Origin: Firmicutes bacterium CAG:110
GTDB lineage: Bacteria; Bacillota; Clostridia; Oscillospirales; Oscillospiraceae
Reading direction: 5' to 3'
DNA: 22,911 bases
NCBI GenBank assembly: GCA_000434635.1
Contig: HF988107.1
Coordinates: 15,241-38,151 of the forward strand
Each line of letters opens with the position of its first letter. The stretch's first letter is position 1. The translations under genes and the position numbers were made by a program. Positions 1-8,000 of the stretch are shown in pieces. Under the pieces are notes generated by a model. It worked only from the letters and a program-made list of their open reading frames with translations. It searched no databases and was not told the DNA's origin.

Positions 1-1
1 G

Positions 2-127
2 CTGGATGCAATGTTCGCAAAGCGCGCCCCCATGTACGCCGCCTTTGCCGATCACGCCGTCAGCAATGACGGCACCGCCGAGGAAACCGTCGCCGCCATT
101 TTGTCGATCATGGAGGAACCCATATGA
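2..127 (+). CDS. aroK: Shikimate kinase-like protein, C-terminal end (partial)
   Basis: Only the last 41 codons lie in the window, running in frame from base 2 to a TGA at 125-127. The visible peptide contains LDAMFAKRAPMYAAFADHAV followed by an acidic stretch and EETVAAIL. This matches the C-terminal pattern of shikimate kinases, an arginine and proline before a tyrosine (RxPxY), then an A-D-x-x-V segment and a final helix. Shikimate kinase phosphorylates shikimate with ATP in the cytoplasm. The stop overlaps the aroQ start (ATGA), so the two genes are translationally coupled in one operon, which supports a shikimate-pathway role. The ATP-binding P-loop is outside the window, so a fusion or another kinase of the same fold cannot be excluded. 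Confidence 0.7.
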   Translation: MDAMFAKRAPMYAAFADHAVSNDGTAEETVAAILSIMEEPI

Positions 128-555
128 AAATTCTGGTCATCAACGGCCCCAACCTGAATATGCTTGGCATCCGGGAGCCGGGTATCTACGGCAAAAATAC
201 CTTTGCCGATCTTCTGCGGCTGCTGGACGAAACCGCCAGCGCCGAGGGTCTGGAAGTGGAGCAGTACCAGTCCAACCACGAAGGGGACATTGTGGACAAA
301 ATCCAGTGGGCATACGGCAAGGTGGACGGCATCGTCATCAACCCCGCCGCCTATACCCATACCTCCGTGGCTATTCTGGACGCCCTGAAAGCCGTTTCCA
401 TCCCCGCCGTGGAGGTTCACATCTCCGACGTGGACGCAAGAGAACCGTTCCGGCAGATCTCCTATGTGGGAATGGCCTGCGTGAAGACCATCAAAGGCCA
501 CGGCCTCGAGGGCTACCGGGAGGCCATGCTGTACCTCAAGGAGCGCTACGGTTAA
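124..555 (+). CDS. aroQ: Type II 3-dehydroquinate dehydratase
   Basis: This 143-residue protein is the usual size of type II dehydroquinases, which convert 3-dehydroquinate to 3-dehydroshikimate as dodecamers in the cytoplasm. The family signatures are all visible: NGPNLNMLGIREPGIYG near the N-terminus, with the active-site Arg17 and Tyr22; NPAAYTHTS with Asn73 and His79; and VEVHISD with His99, followed by Arg110. The ATG at 124 overlaps the stop of the upstream kinase-like gene by 4 bases. A GGAGG at 112-116 lies 7 bases ahead of it, inside the upstream gene. The stop codon sits in the A-run of a terminator that serves the convergent minus-strand gene. No oddities were seen. Confidence 0.97.
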   Translation: MKILVINGPNLNMLGIREPGIYGKNTFADLLRLLDETASAEGLEVEQYQSNHEGDIVDKIQWAYGKVDGIVINPAAYTHTSVAILDALKAVSIPAVEVHISDVDAREPFRQISYVGMACVKTIKGHGLEGYREAMLYLKERYG

Positions 556-586
556 AAAAATCCCCATTGCCTTTTGGCAATGGGGA
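554..586 (-). terminator. Rho-independent terminator of the GtrA-like gene
   Basis: A perfect 10-bp stem (CCCCATTGCC at 562-571, GGCAATGGGG at 576-585) has a 4-base loop. The plus-strand A-run at 554-560 becomes a T-run after the stem when read on the minus strand. It lies directly after the stop of the minus-strand gene at 592. On the plus strand there is no T-run, so it probably stops aroQ transcription poorly. Confidence 0.85.
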
Positions 587-591
587 GACGC

Positions 592-1005
592 TCACTTGCG
601 GAAGACCAGCAGCTTGCTGGAGACGTAATTCAGAATGACCACCAGAACGCTGATAATCAGCTTCCAGATATTTCCGTTCCAGCCCAAAATGTCCACGGTC
701 AGGAGTATCAGCACCGTTTCCAGACCGCCGGACGCTGCCCGGCAGCCGACGAATTTGCCCAGCTCCGGCAAAACGGTTTTCATGGACCAGTCGTGGCTCT
801 TAAACACGAAGGGCTTGTTCGTCACATAGGCAAAGGCCACCGCCGCCACCCAGGCAATGATATTGCTGACGGCCGCGCTAATGCCCAGCAGATTGTAAAG
901 CGGCAGATAAACCAGATAATTCACCGCAGTCGTCAGCACGCCGAAAAAGAGATAGCTGACCATGTCCCAGTGTTTTTCGACCAAAGCGCGGATTTTTTCG
1001 ATCAT
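592..1005 (-). CDS. GtrA-like multi-pass membrane protein
   Basis: The chosen ATG at 1005 gives 137 residues. It follows AGGAGG (1017-1012) with a 6-base gap; a GTG at 1020 would place the start ahead of that site and is rejected. The protein has about four hydrophobic segments (roughly residues 15-38, 40-60, 80-103 and 105-127) and the family pattern of polar turns, including YVTNKPFVF between the second and third. GtrA-like proteins are small membrane proteins often linked to polyprenyl-phosphate-sugar transfer or flipping, but the function of members outside O-antigen loci is rarely known. No glycosyltransferase gene is adjacent, so the substrate is unknown. It lies 11 bases after the LUD gene, whose stop overlaps its ribosome site, so the two form one operon. 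Confidence 0.85.
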   Translation of the reverse strand: MIEKIRALVEKHWDMVSYLFFGVLTTAVNYLVYLPLYNLLGISAAVSNIIAWVAAVAFAYVTNKPFVFKSHDWSMKTVLPELGKFVGCRAASGGLETVLILLTVDILGWNGNIWKLIISVLVVILNYVSSKLLVFRK

Positions 1006-1016
1006 GTTTTTCCTCC

Positions 1017-1655
1017 TCACAGGCCCAGATCTTCCCCTACCAGGATAAATTTGATCCGCCCGGGGGGATTGCAGTTACGGGTGATGAGGATCTGGTTGCA
1101 GATGCAGCCGTCGCTCTTGCAGTCGGCGCAGGCGCCTGTCACCTCGCAGGGCGTTTTGGAGTCGAAGCGCTGCTTGTTCTGGGGCGCGGCAACCGTTCTT
1201 GCCCGCTCCACGGCGGCGTCCAGAGAATCCATCACCTTGTTCATTCCCGCAATGACGATCACGGATTCCGGCCCATAGACGATGGCCGCTACCCGGTTGC
1301 CGTTGCCATCGATGTTCACCATCTGGCCGTCCAGACTCAGCGCGTTCGCGCCGGTGATGAACACGTCCGCGCCAAGGCACTGTTTCATGATTGCTTTCCG
1401 CTCCTCCGGGGTCGCAGCCCGCTCCCGGTCGAGGGCGCGGTAGTCCCCTGTCCGTACGGTGTCTAACAAGCCGATCTGCTCAGCGGACATTGCGCCGCCC
1501 CAGCCCACGCTGGAACCGGCGGGAATCCATTCCAGCGCCTTTTTCAGCGCTTCGGCTTTGTCTGCGCAGTAGCAGGCTTCAAAATGGCGGCTGTGGAGAT
1601 TCTTGATCAGCACATTGGCGCGTTTTTCATAGTATTTCCGTTTCGGGTCGGTCAC
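1017..1655 (-). CDS. LUD-domain protein (lactate-utilization-type)
   Basis: The GTG start at 1655 gives 212 residues and lies 8 bases after GGAG (1667-1664); a GTG at 1664 overlaps that site and is less likely. The N-terminus (KYYEKRANVLIKNL) and the core segments SSVGWGGAMSAEQIGLLD, ADVFITGANALSLDGQMVN and GMNKVMDSLDAA follow the LUD_dom family (PF02589). The C-terminal part holds clustered cysteines at about 170, 176, 179, 184 and 186, ending in KFILVGEDLGL. LUD proteins include LutC/YkgG of the lactate oxidation complex, but many clostridial copies stand alone, and no LutA or LutB gene is here. The cysteines suggest a metal or Fe-S site, which is an inference. It is the first gene of an operon with the GtrA-like gene. 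Confidence 0.85.
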   Translation of the reverse strand: MTDPKRKYYEKRANVLIKNLHSRHFEACYCADKAEALKKALEWIPAGSSVGWGGAMSAEQIGLLDTVRTGDYRALDRERAATPEERKAIMKQCLGADVFITGANALSLDGQMVNIDGNGNRVAAIVYGPESVIVIAGMNKVMDSLDAAVERARTVAAPQNKQRFDSKTPCEVTGACADCKSDGCICNQILITRNCNPPGRIKFILVGEDLGL

Positions 1656-1678
1656 AGTAACCACTCCTTTTTCTTCCT

Positions 1679-1707
1679 ATCATACCTCACAAGCAGGAAA
1701 AAGTAAA
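1679..1707 (-). promoter_or_regulatory. Probable sigma-A promoter of the LUD/GtrA operon
   Basis: Read on the minus strand, TTTACT (1707-1702) and TATGAT (1684-1679) are separated by exactly 17 bases. The predicted start of transcription near 1672 lies just ahead of the ribosome site of the LUD gene. This is a prediction from consensus match and position only. No equally good promoter was seen for the divergent DAHP synthase gene. Confidence 0.5.
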
Positions 1708-1734
1708 GTCTACAGATAAAGAGAGGACACCATC

Positions 1735-2766
1735 ATGCAGAATATGATTTTCAAGCGCAAGCTGCCTATCCCCAAGGAGATCAAGGAGCAGTATCCCCTG
1801 ACCGCCGAACTTTCTCAGGTCAAAGCCCGCCGGGACAAGGAAATTGCCGACGTTTTCACCGGAAAAAGCGGCAAAATGGTGCTGATCATCGGCCCCTGCT
1901 CCGCCGACCGGGAGGACGCGGTGCTGGAATACTGCGAGCGGCTGGCAAAATTGCAGGAAGCGGTGTCGGACAAGCTGGTTCTGATTCCCCGGGTCTACAC
2001 CAACAAGCCACGCACCACCGGCGACGGCTATAAGGGGCTTCTGCACCAGCCCGACCCCAGAAAAACCTCCGATATGCTGGAGGGTGTCATCGCCATTCGC
2101 CGCCTGCACACCAATGTTCTGGCCAACACCGGCCTTCCCACCGCCGACGAAATGCTCTACCCCGACAATTACCGCTATCTTTCCGACCTGCTGTGCTACG
2201 TGGCGGTGGGCGCGCGGAGTGTCGAAAACCAGGAGCACCGGCTGACCTCCAGCGGCATTGACATTCCCGTAGGCATGAAAAACCCCACCAGCGGGGATAT
2301 TTCCGTCATGCTCAATTCCATCATGGCCGCCCAGCACCCCCACACCTTCATCTACCGGGGCTGGGAGGTGGATACCACCGGCAATCCCCTTGCCCACGCC
2401 ATCCTCCGGGGCTACGTGAACAAGCACGGCGAGTCCATGCCCAACTACCACTTTGAGGAGCTGGAACGGCTGTACAACGCCTACACCGCCAAGGGATTAC
2501 AGAACATGGCGCTGATCGTGGACGCCAACCACGCCAATTCCGGCAAAAAGTATCAGGAGCAGCCCCGCATCTGCAAGGAAGTGCTCCACTCCTGCCGCCA
2601 CAGCGGCGAAATCAAGTCCATGGTCAAGGGCTTCATGGTGGAATCCTACTTAGAACCCGGCTGCCAGAAGATCGGCGACGGCGTTTACGGCAAGTCCATC
2701 ACCGACCCCTGTCTCGGCTGGGAGGAAACAATTCGCTTGGTTCAGGATATTGCGGATTTGATCTGA
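1735..2766 (+). CDS. 3-deoxy-7-phosphoheptulonate synthase, type I (AroF/G/H class)
   Basis: The 343-residue protein is close to the length of the E. coli class I-alpha enzymes (about 350). It joins phosphoenolpyruvate and erythrose 4-phosphate in the first step of the shikimate pathway. Visible signatures are IGPCSADRED (residues 52-61, Cys55 being the expected metal ligand), RVYTNKPRTTGDGYKG (86-101), VGARSVENQEHR, the IPVGMKNPTSG loop, VDANHANSGKK and the C-terminal GKSITDPCLGWEET. A purine-rich GAGAGGA precedes the ATG at a normal distance. It is divergent from the LUD gene. Which aromatic amino acid inhibits it cannot be read from the sequence, so no isozyme symbol is given. Confidence 0.95.
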   Translation: MQNMIFKRKLPIPKEIKEQYPLTAELSQVKARRDKEIADVFTGKSGKMVLIIGPCSADREDAVLEYCERLAKLQEAVSDKLVLIPRVYTNKPRTTGDGYKGLLHQPDPRKTSDMLEGVIAIRRLHTNVLANTGLPTADEMLYPDNYRYLSDLLCYVAVGARSVENQEHRLTSSGIDIPVGMKNPTSGDISVMLNSIMAAQHPHTFIYRGWEVDTTGNPLAHAILRGYVNKHGESMPNYHFEELERLYNAYTAKGLQNMALIVDANHANSGKKYQEQPRICKEVLHSCRHSGEIKSMVKGFMVESYLEPGCQKIGDGVYGKSITDPCLGWEETIRLVQDIADLI

Positions 2767-2778
2767 ATGTGCTATACT
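2750..2778 (+). promoter_or_regulatory. Sigma-A promoter of the DUF2284 gene
   Basis: TTGCGG (2750-2755) and TATACT (2773-2778) are 17 bases apart, and TG at 2770-2771 makes an extended -10. The -35 box lies inside the last codons of the DAHP synthase gene. The predicted transcript would start near 2785, about 29 bases before the DUF2284 start codon. Since no terminator separates the two genes, readthrough is also possible. Confidence 0.65.
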
Positions 2779-2813
2779 GAGTGCCATCGAGCCTAAAAAT
2801 GGAGTGATGCAAT

Positions 2814-3353
2814 ATGACAGCAGAACAAATGGTACAATATGCCTACGAGGAAGGCTTTTCCGCCGCCGCGGTAGTGGATACCGCCGACATTGTTTTTGAC
2901 CCCTCGTTCCGGCCTTACTGCGAGGAAAACCTCTGCGGGCAGTACGGCGCGAACTATTCCTGTCCCCCGGACTGCGGCACGCCGGAGGAAATGAAGCAGA
3001 AGGTGCTTGCCCACAAAAAGGCACTGGTGCTGCAAAGCATCTGGCAGCTGGAAAGCTATACCGACACCCCCGCCATCAAGAAGGGAAAGTCCGGTCACAA
3101 CACCGCCGCGATTCGCCTGATGAAGCGTTGCCGTGACGAAGGGTGCGACGGCTTTCTGGTTGGCGCCAGCGGCTGCGCCCTGTGTTCCCCCTGCACAAGA
3201 AAAAATAACGAGCCATGCCGGTTCCCCGACCTGAAATATTCCTGCATGTCCGCATACTGCATTTTCGTCAAGAAGCTGGCAGACCTATGCGGTATGGAAT
3301 ATACCTGCGGCGACGGTCTGATCGCGTTTTTCGGTATGTACGTATTTGACTGA
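2814..3353 (+). CDS. DUF2284 family predicted metal-binding protein
   Basis: The 179-residue protein is rich in cysteine. An N-terminal group occurs at Cys36, Cys41, Cys50 and Cys54 (CEENLCGQYGANYSCPPDC). A second group follows the DGFLVGASGC segment (CALCSPC, then EPC, SCMSAYC and TCGDGL). This layout is that of DUF2284 proteins, described as predicted metal-binding and probably Fe-S or zinc proteins; no reaction is established. The ATG at 2814 has GGAG at 2801-2804 with a 9-base gap. It lies 47 bases after the DAHP synthase gene but seems to have its own promoter. It is convergent with gltD across a hairpin-rich gap. No signal peptide or membrane segment is present, so it is cytoplasmic. 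Confidence 0.85.
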   Translation: MTAEQMVQYAYEEGFSAAAVVDTADIVFDPSFRPYCEENLCGQYGANYSCPPDCGTPEEMKQKVLAHKKALVLQSIWQLESYTDTPAIKKGKSGHNTAAIRLMKRCRDEGCDGFLVGASGCALCSPCTRKNNEPCRFPDLKYSCMSAYCIFVKKLADLCGMEYTCGDGLIAFFGMYVFD

Positions 3354-3359
3354 TACTAT

Positions 3360-3392
3360 TTCCTGATTAAAATCTTTGATTTTAATCAGGAA
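3360..3392. repeat. Perfect 15-bp inverted repeat (hairpin A)
   Basis: TTCCTGATTAAAATC (3360-3374) is followed by a TTT loop and its exact complement at 3378-3392. It begins 6 bases after the DUF2284 stop. No T-run follows on the plus strand, so it is not a classical terminator. The core ATTAAAATCTTT and GATTTTAAT recur in a second hairpin at 3481-3507, which points to a modular repeat. Confidence 0.85.
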
Positions 3393-3446
3393 GGCATCGC
3401 CTAATGGCGCTGCCGGTTTGTGATTTATAAGGAAAGAAATCACAAA
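3393..3446. repeat. Two consecutive imperfect hairpins (B and C)
   Basis: Hairpin B pairs GGCATCGCC (3393-3401) with GGCGCTGCC (3406-3414), with one mismatch and a TAAT loop. Hairpin C pairs TTTGTGATTT (3417-3426) with AAATCACAAA (3437-3446) around a 10-base loop. B follows hairpin A with no spacer, and C begins 2 bases after B, which looks like an organised structure rather than chance palindromes. Confidence 0.7.
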
Positions 3447-3458
3447 ACAAGTCTCGTA

Positions 3459-3516
3459 TGAACTCCTTGCCCTTCGGGCAATTAAAATCTTTTTTAGAGA
3501 TTTTAATTGGAGTTCA
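3459..3516. ncRNA. Predicted three-way-junction RNA fold
   Basis: An outer stem (TGAACTCC at 3459-3466 with GGAGTTCA at 3509-3516) encloses two hairpins. The first is TTGCCC-TTC-GGGCAA (3467-3481). The second pairs TTAAAATCT (3482-3490) with AGATTTTAA (3498-3506). All three helices pair perfectly and abut with only TT unpaired before the closing strand. Whether it is transcribed on its own, is part of a 3' untranslated region, or is a DNA repeat element is unknown. Confidence 0.5.
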
Positions 3517-3532
3517 GTATGAGTTCTATAGC

Positions 3533-3570
3533 AAAACTCCCCGTTTTCGATGGAAAACGGGGAGTTTTTT
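3533..3570. terminator. Bidirectional terminator between DUF2284 and gltD
   Basis: A perfect 15-bp stem (AAAACTCCCCGTTTT at 3533-3547 with AAAACGGGGAGTTTT at 3554-3568) has a 6-base loop and runs into six T residues on the plus strand. On the minus strand the stem itself ends in TTTT. It lies 5 bases beyond the gltD stop and serves both convergent units. Confidence 0.9.
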
Positions 3571-3575
3571 GCCAA

Positions 3576-5048
3576 TTATAGGTTTGTATAGCCCATCAGG
3601 CTTTCGTCCACCACAGCGGCGGTGTCCCGGCCTTCCCGCAGTGCCCACACCACAAGGCTCTGTCCCCGGCGCATATCGCCGCAGACAAATACCTTGGGTT
3701 GACTGGTCGCGTACTTCACATCCGCCACATTGCCCCGGGGCGTCATATCCACGCCGAAGGCTTCGGCGACATAGCTCTCGCAGCCCAGAAATCCCGCCGC
3801 AATAAGCACCAGATCGCACTCCACGGAGAATTCCTCCCCGGTGGGAACCATCATCCGCCGCCCGTCCACCACCTTGCTTTCCAGACGGGCAATGAGCGCC
3901 CCGCAGACCTGCCCGGCTTCGTTCTTGTAGAACTCCTTGACGGTGGTCTGATATTCCCGGGGGTCGTGGCCGAACATGGCAATAGCCTCCTGCTGGCCGT
4001 AGTCGGTTTTCAGCACCCGCGGCCACTCCGGCCATGCGTTGCCGGGAGCGCGGGTTTCCGGCGGGCAAGGCATCATTTCCAGCTGCATGATACCCATGCA
4101 GCCCTGACGGATGGCAGTGCCTACACAGTCGTTGCCCGTGTCGCCGCCGCCGATGACCAGCACCTTCTTGCCCTTGGCCGTGACAGCCTTGCCGTCGGCA
4201 AAATCCGAGTCAAGCAGACTTTTTGTCACGCTGGTCAGGTAGTCCACGGCAAAGTAAATTCCCTCGGCGTCCCGTCCGGGTACACCGATGTCCCGGGGCT
4301 TTTTCGCGCCGCAGCAGAGTACCACCGCGTCATAATTCTCTTTCAGTTCCTCGGCGGAGACGTCACGCCCCACGTCGGCGTTGGTGATAAACTCGATGCC
4401 CTCGTCTTTCAGAATCTTCACCCGGCGGTCAATGACCCACTTTTCCAGCTTCATGTTGGGAATGCCGTACATCAGCAGGCCGCCAACCCGGTCGGCGCGC
4501 TCATACATGGTCACCTTGTGGCCGCGCTTGTTCAGCAAATCCGCAACGGACAGCCCGGAGGGGCCGGTGCCGACCACCGCCACCCGCTTTCCGGTGCGCG
4601 CCGGTGGCGGAACGGCGTGGATTGCGCCGCTTTCGTAGCCGTACTCCACGATCGCCCGCTCGTTCTCCTTCACCGCCACGGGCGACCCCGTCGCCATGCC
4701 GCAGGTGCAGGCGGCTTCGCACAGCGCCGGGCAGACCCGGCTGGTGAATTCCGGATAGCGGTTAGTGGCAATGAGCCGCTTCGCCGCCAAGTCCCACCGC
4801 CCCTGATATACCAGATCGTTCCATTCGGGGATGAGGTTATTTAAGGGGCAGCCGCTTGCCATGCCGCCGATCATCATGCCGCTCTGGCAGAAGGGTACGC
4901 CGCAGTCCATGCACCGCGCACCCTGCGCCTGCTGTTCGTCGCAGTGCAGCGGAATATGAAATTCATTGAAATTTTTGATACGTTCCTCAGGAGCGATCTC
5001 CCGGCTGGTCTGCCGGTCGATCTCCATAAATCCGGTCGGTTTTCCCAT
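3576..5048 (-). CDS. gltD: Glutamate synthase (NADPH) small subunit
   Basis: The 490-residue flavoprotein passes electrons from NAD(P)H to the large subunit for glutamate formation. The N-terminal Fe-S domain shows cysteines 46, 49, 54 and 67 (CMDCGVPFCQ, then GCPLNN) and 106, 110, 114 and 116 (CPALCEAACTC), the pattern that holds two 4Fe-4S clusters. FAD binding is at VVGTGPSGLS (about 158-167) with the VGGLLMYGIPNMKLEK segment after it. NADPH binding is at IGGGDTGND (about 299-307), and the C-terminal VFVCGD closes the FAD site. The length is normal. The start has AAGGAGG upstream, formed partly by the gltB stop region, with only 12 bases between the genes. It is therefore the second gene of gltB-gltD. 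Confidence 0.96.
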   Translation of the reverse strand: MGKPTGFMEIDRQTSREIAPEERIKNFNEFHIPLHCDEQQAQGARCMDCGVPFCQSGMMIGGMASGCPLNNLIPEWNDLVYQGRWDLAAKRLIATNRYPEFTSRVCPALCEAACTCGMATGSPVAVKENERAIVEYGYESGAIHAVPPPARTGKRVAVVGTGPSGLSVADLLNKRGHKVTMYERADRVGGLLMYGIPNMKLEKWVIDRRVKILKDEGIEFITNADVGRDVSAEELKENYDAVVLCCGAKKPRDIGVPGRDAEGIYFAVDYLTSVTKSLLDSDFADGKAVTAKGKKVLVIGGGDTGNDCVGTAIRQGCMGIMQLEMMPCPPETRAPGNAWPEWPRVLKTDYGQQEAIAMFGHDPREYQTTVKEFYKNEAGQVCGALIARLESKVVDGRRMMVPTGEEFSVECDLVLIAAGFLGCESYVAEAFGVDMTPRGNVADVKYATSQPKVFVCGDMRRGQSLVVWALREGRDTAAVVDESLMGYTNL

Positions 5049-5060
5049 ATTCCCGCCTCC

Positions 5061-8000
5061 TTATTTCCCGTTTTTCATGGCGTAAAACGCCTCGATCTGC
5101 GCCTGCTCGCTGTCCTCGCCCTTTTCCTCCATCTTGGCAATCAGGCGGAGCATCTTATCATAGTCATGGGGCAGAACCTTCTTGAATTTCGGCAGATATT
5201 CGCCGAAGTTTTCCAGAATTTCCTTACCCCGGGGCGAGCCTGTGGCCTCCACATGCTCCCGGATCAGGTCTTTCAGCAGGGACACATCGTACTTATGCTC
5301 CACGCTTTCCAGCGTGACCATGTCCTTGTTCACCCGCTGGTAGAAGTCCCAATCCTCATCCAGCACGTAGGCAATGCCGCCGCTCATGCCAGCAGCGAAG
5401 TTCTTGCCGGTCTTGCCCAACACCACCACTGTGCCGCCGGTCATGTACTCGCATCCGTGGTCGCCCACGCCCTCCACCACGGCGACAGCGCCGGAGTTGC
5501 GGACGCAGAACCGCTCCCCCGCCACGCCGTTGATAAACGCCTTGCCGCCGGTGGCGCCGTAGAAGGCCACGTTGCCGATGAGGATATTTTCACTGCGGTC
5601 ATAGGTCACGTTTTTCGGCGGGTAGACGATGATTTTGCCGCCGGAAAGTCCCTTGCCCAGATAGTCGTTGCTGTCGCCGATCAGCTCCAGCGTCAGCCCC
5701 TTGGGGATGAACGCGCCGAAGCTCTGGCCGCCGTAGCCGGTGCAGACCACGCGGAAGGTGTCGTCCGGGAGGGTGTTGCCGAATTTTGCCGTGATCTCGC
5801 TGCCAAAAATGCTGCCGAAGGTGCGGTCGGTGTTGCCCACCTCCATCTGAACGGTCATAGGCTTGGGTTCCGCCATATCGAAGCTCTTTTTGAACTTCTT
5901 CATCAGCACCTTCATGTCGGGAGTCTGTTCCAGCTTGAAATCGTAAACTGCCTTGGGGTCAAAGTGGACGTTGGTGTTCTCCACCAGCGGGTTTTTCAGC
6001 AATCCCGACAAGTCCATTTCGCTGGCGCGGGAACCGGCGGGGGCGGGACGAACTTTCAGCAAGTCCGTGCGGCCTACCAGTTCGTCAACCCTGCGCACGC
6101 CCAGCTTCGCCATATATTCCCGCAGCTCCTGAGCCATGAACTTCATGAAGTTCATCACGTACTCGGGCTTGCCCATGAACTTCTTTCTCAGCTCGGGGTT
6201 CTGGGTGCAGATGCCCATGGGGCAGGTGTCCAGATTGCACACCCGCATCATTACGCAGCCCATGGCTACCAGTGGGCCGGTGCCGAAACCGAATTCCTCC
6301 GCGCCCAGCATGGCGGCGATGGCCACGTCCCGGCCGCTCATGAGCTTGCTGTCGGACTCGATGCGGACGCGGGAACGCAGACCGTTCATGATGAGGCACT
6401 GGTGCGCCTCAGCGATGCCCAGCTCCCATGGAAGTCCGGCGTTGTGGATGGAGGAATTGATGGACGCCGCGCCCGTGCCGCCGTCAAATCCGGAGATCAG
6501 GATGACCTCCGCGCCGGCCTTGGCGACGCCGGCGGCAATGGTGCCGACGCCCGCTTCGCTCACCAGCTTGACGTTGATGGCGGCGCTGCGGTTGGCGCAT
6601 TTCAGGTCATAGATCAGCTGCGCCAGATCCTCGATGGAATAAATATCGTGATGGGGCGGCGGGGAGATCAGTCCCACGCCGGTGGTGGAGTGGCGGCACT
6701 TTGCCACCCATGGATAAACCTTGCCGCCGGGAAGCTGGCCGCCCTCGCCGGGCTTTGCGCCCTGCGCCATCTTGATCTGGATCTCCTTGGCGGAAACCAG
6801 ATATTTGCTGGTAACGCCGAACCGGGCGGAGGCGACCTGCTTGATGGCGGAATTCCGTTCGGTGCCGTAGCGTTCCTCGTCCTCGCCGCCCTCGCCGGTG
6901 TTGGACTTGCCGCCCAGACGGTTCATGGCAATGGCAAGGCATTCATGGGCTTCCTTGGACAGCGCGCCGTAGCTCATGGCGGCGGTCTTGAAACGCTTGA
7001 CGATGGAGTCTACGTCCTCTACTTCCTCGATGGGGACGCCGGTTTCGGGGTAGTTGAATTCCAGCAGGCTGCGCAGGTGCATATCGTCGCCGCCCTCGTT
7101 GGCCGCGGCGGCGGTGTACTGCTTGAACTTGCCGTAGTCCCCCGTCCACACCGCCTGCTGCAACAGGTGGATGGTCTGGGGATTGTACAGGTGCTGCTCC
7201 GCCGCGCTCCCGCTGCGGAATTTGTGGGCACCCACGCTGGGCAAATCCATGTAAATGTCCAGCCCCAGCGGGTCGAACGCCTGCTGGTGGCGGTCTTCCA
7301 TGTCCTTCTGGATATCGGCAATGGTGATGCCGCCCACCCGGCTGACGGTGTTGGTGAAGTATTTGTCAATGACCTCTTCGCTGATGCCCACCGCTTCAAA
7401 AATCTGGCTGCCCTGATAGGACTGGATGGTGGAAATGCCCATCTTGGAGGCGATCTTCACGATACCCGCCAGCACCGCCTTGTTGTAATCGTTGACGGCG
7501 GCGTAGAAATCCTTTTCCAGCAGCCCGTCGCTGATCAGATTGCCGATGCTCTCCTGCGCCAGATACGGGTTGATGGCGCAGGCGCCGAAGCCCAGAAGCG
7601 TGGCAAAATCATGGACAAGCCGGGGTTCGCCGCTTTCCAGAATCAGCGCCATGGCGGTGCGCTTGCGGGTGCGAACCAGATATTTGGACACCGCGCTGAC
7701 GGCCAGCAGACTGGGAATGGCGACGTGATACTCGTCAATATCCCGGTCGGACAGAATCAGGATGTTGGTGCCGTCCCGATAAGCCCGGTCAACGTCCACG
7801 AACAGCCGGTCGATGGCCTTTTCCAGCGGGGTGTTTTTGTAGTAGCAGATGGACACGGTCTCCACCTTGAAACCGGGAACGTCCATGGTCTTGATTTTCA
7901 GCAAGTCCGTCTCCGTGAGGATGGGGTTGTTGATTTTCAGAACCTTGCAGTTTTCCGCGTTCTCTTCCAGCAGATTACCCTGGGCACCCACGTACACGGT

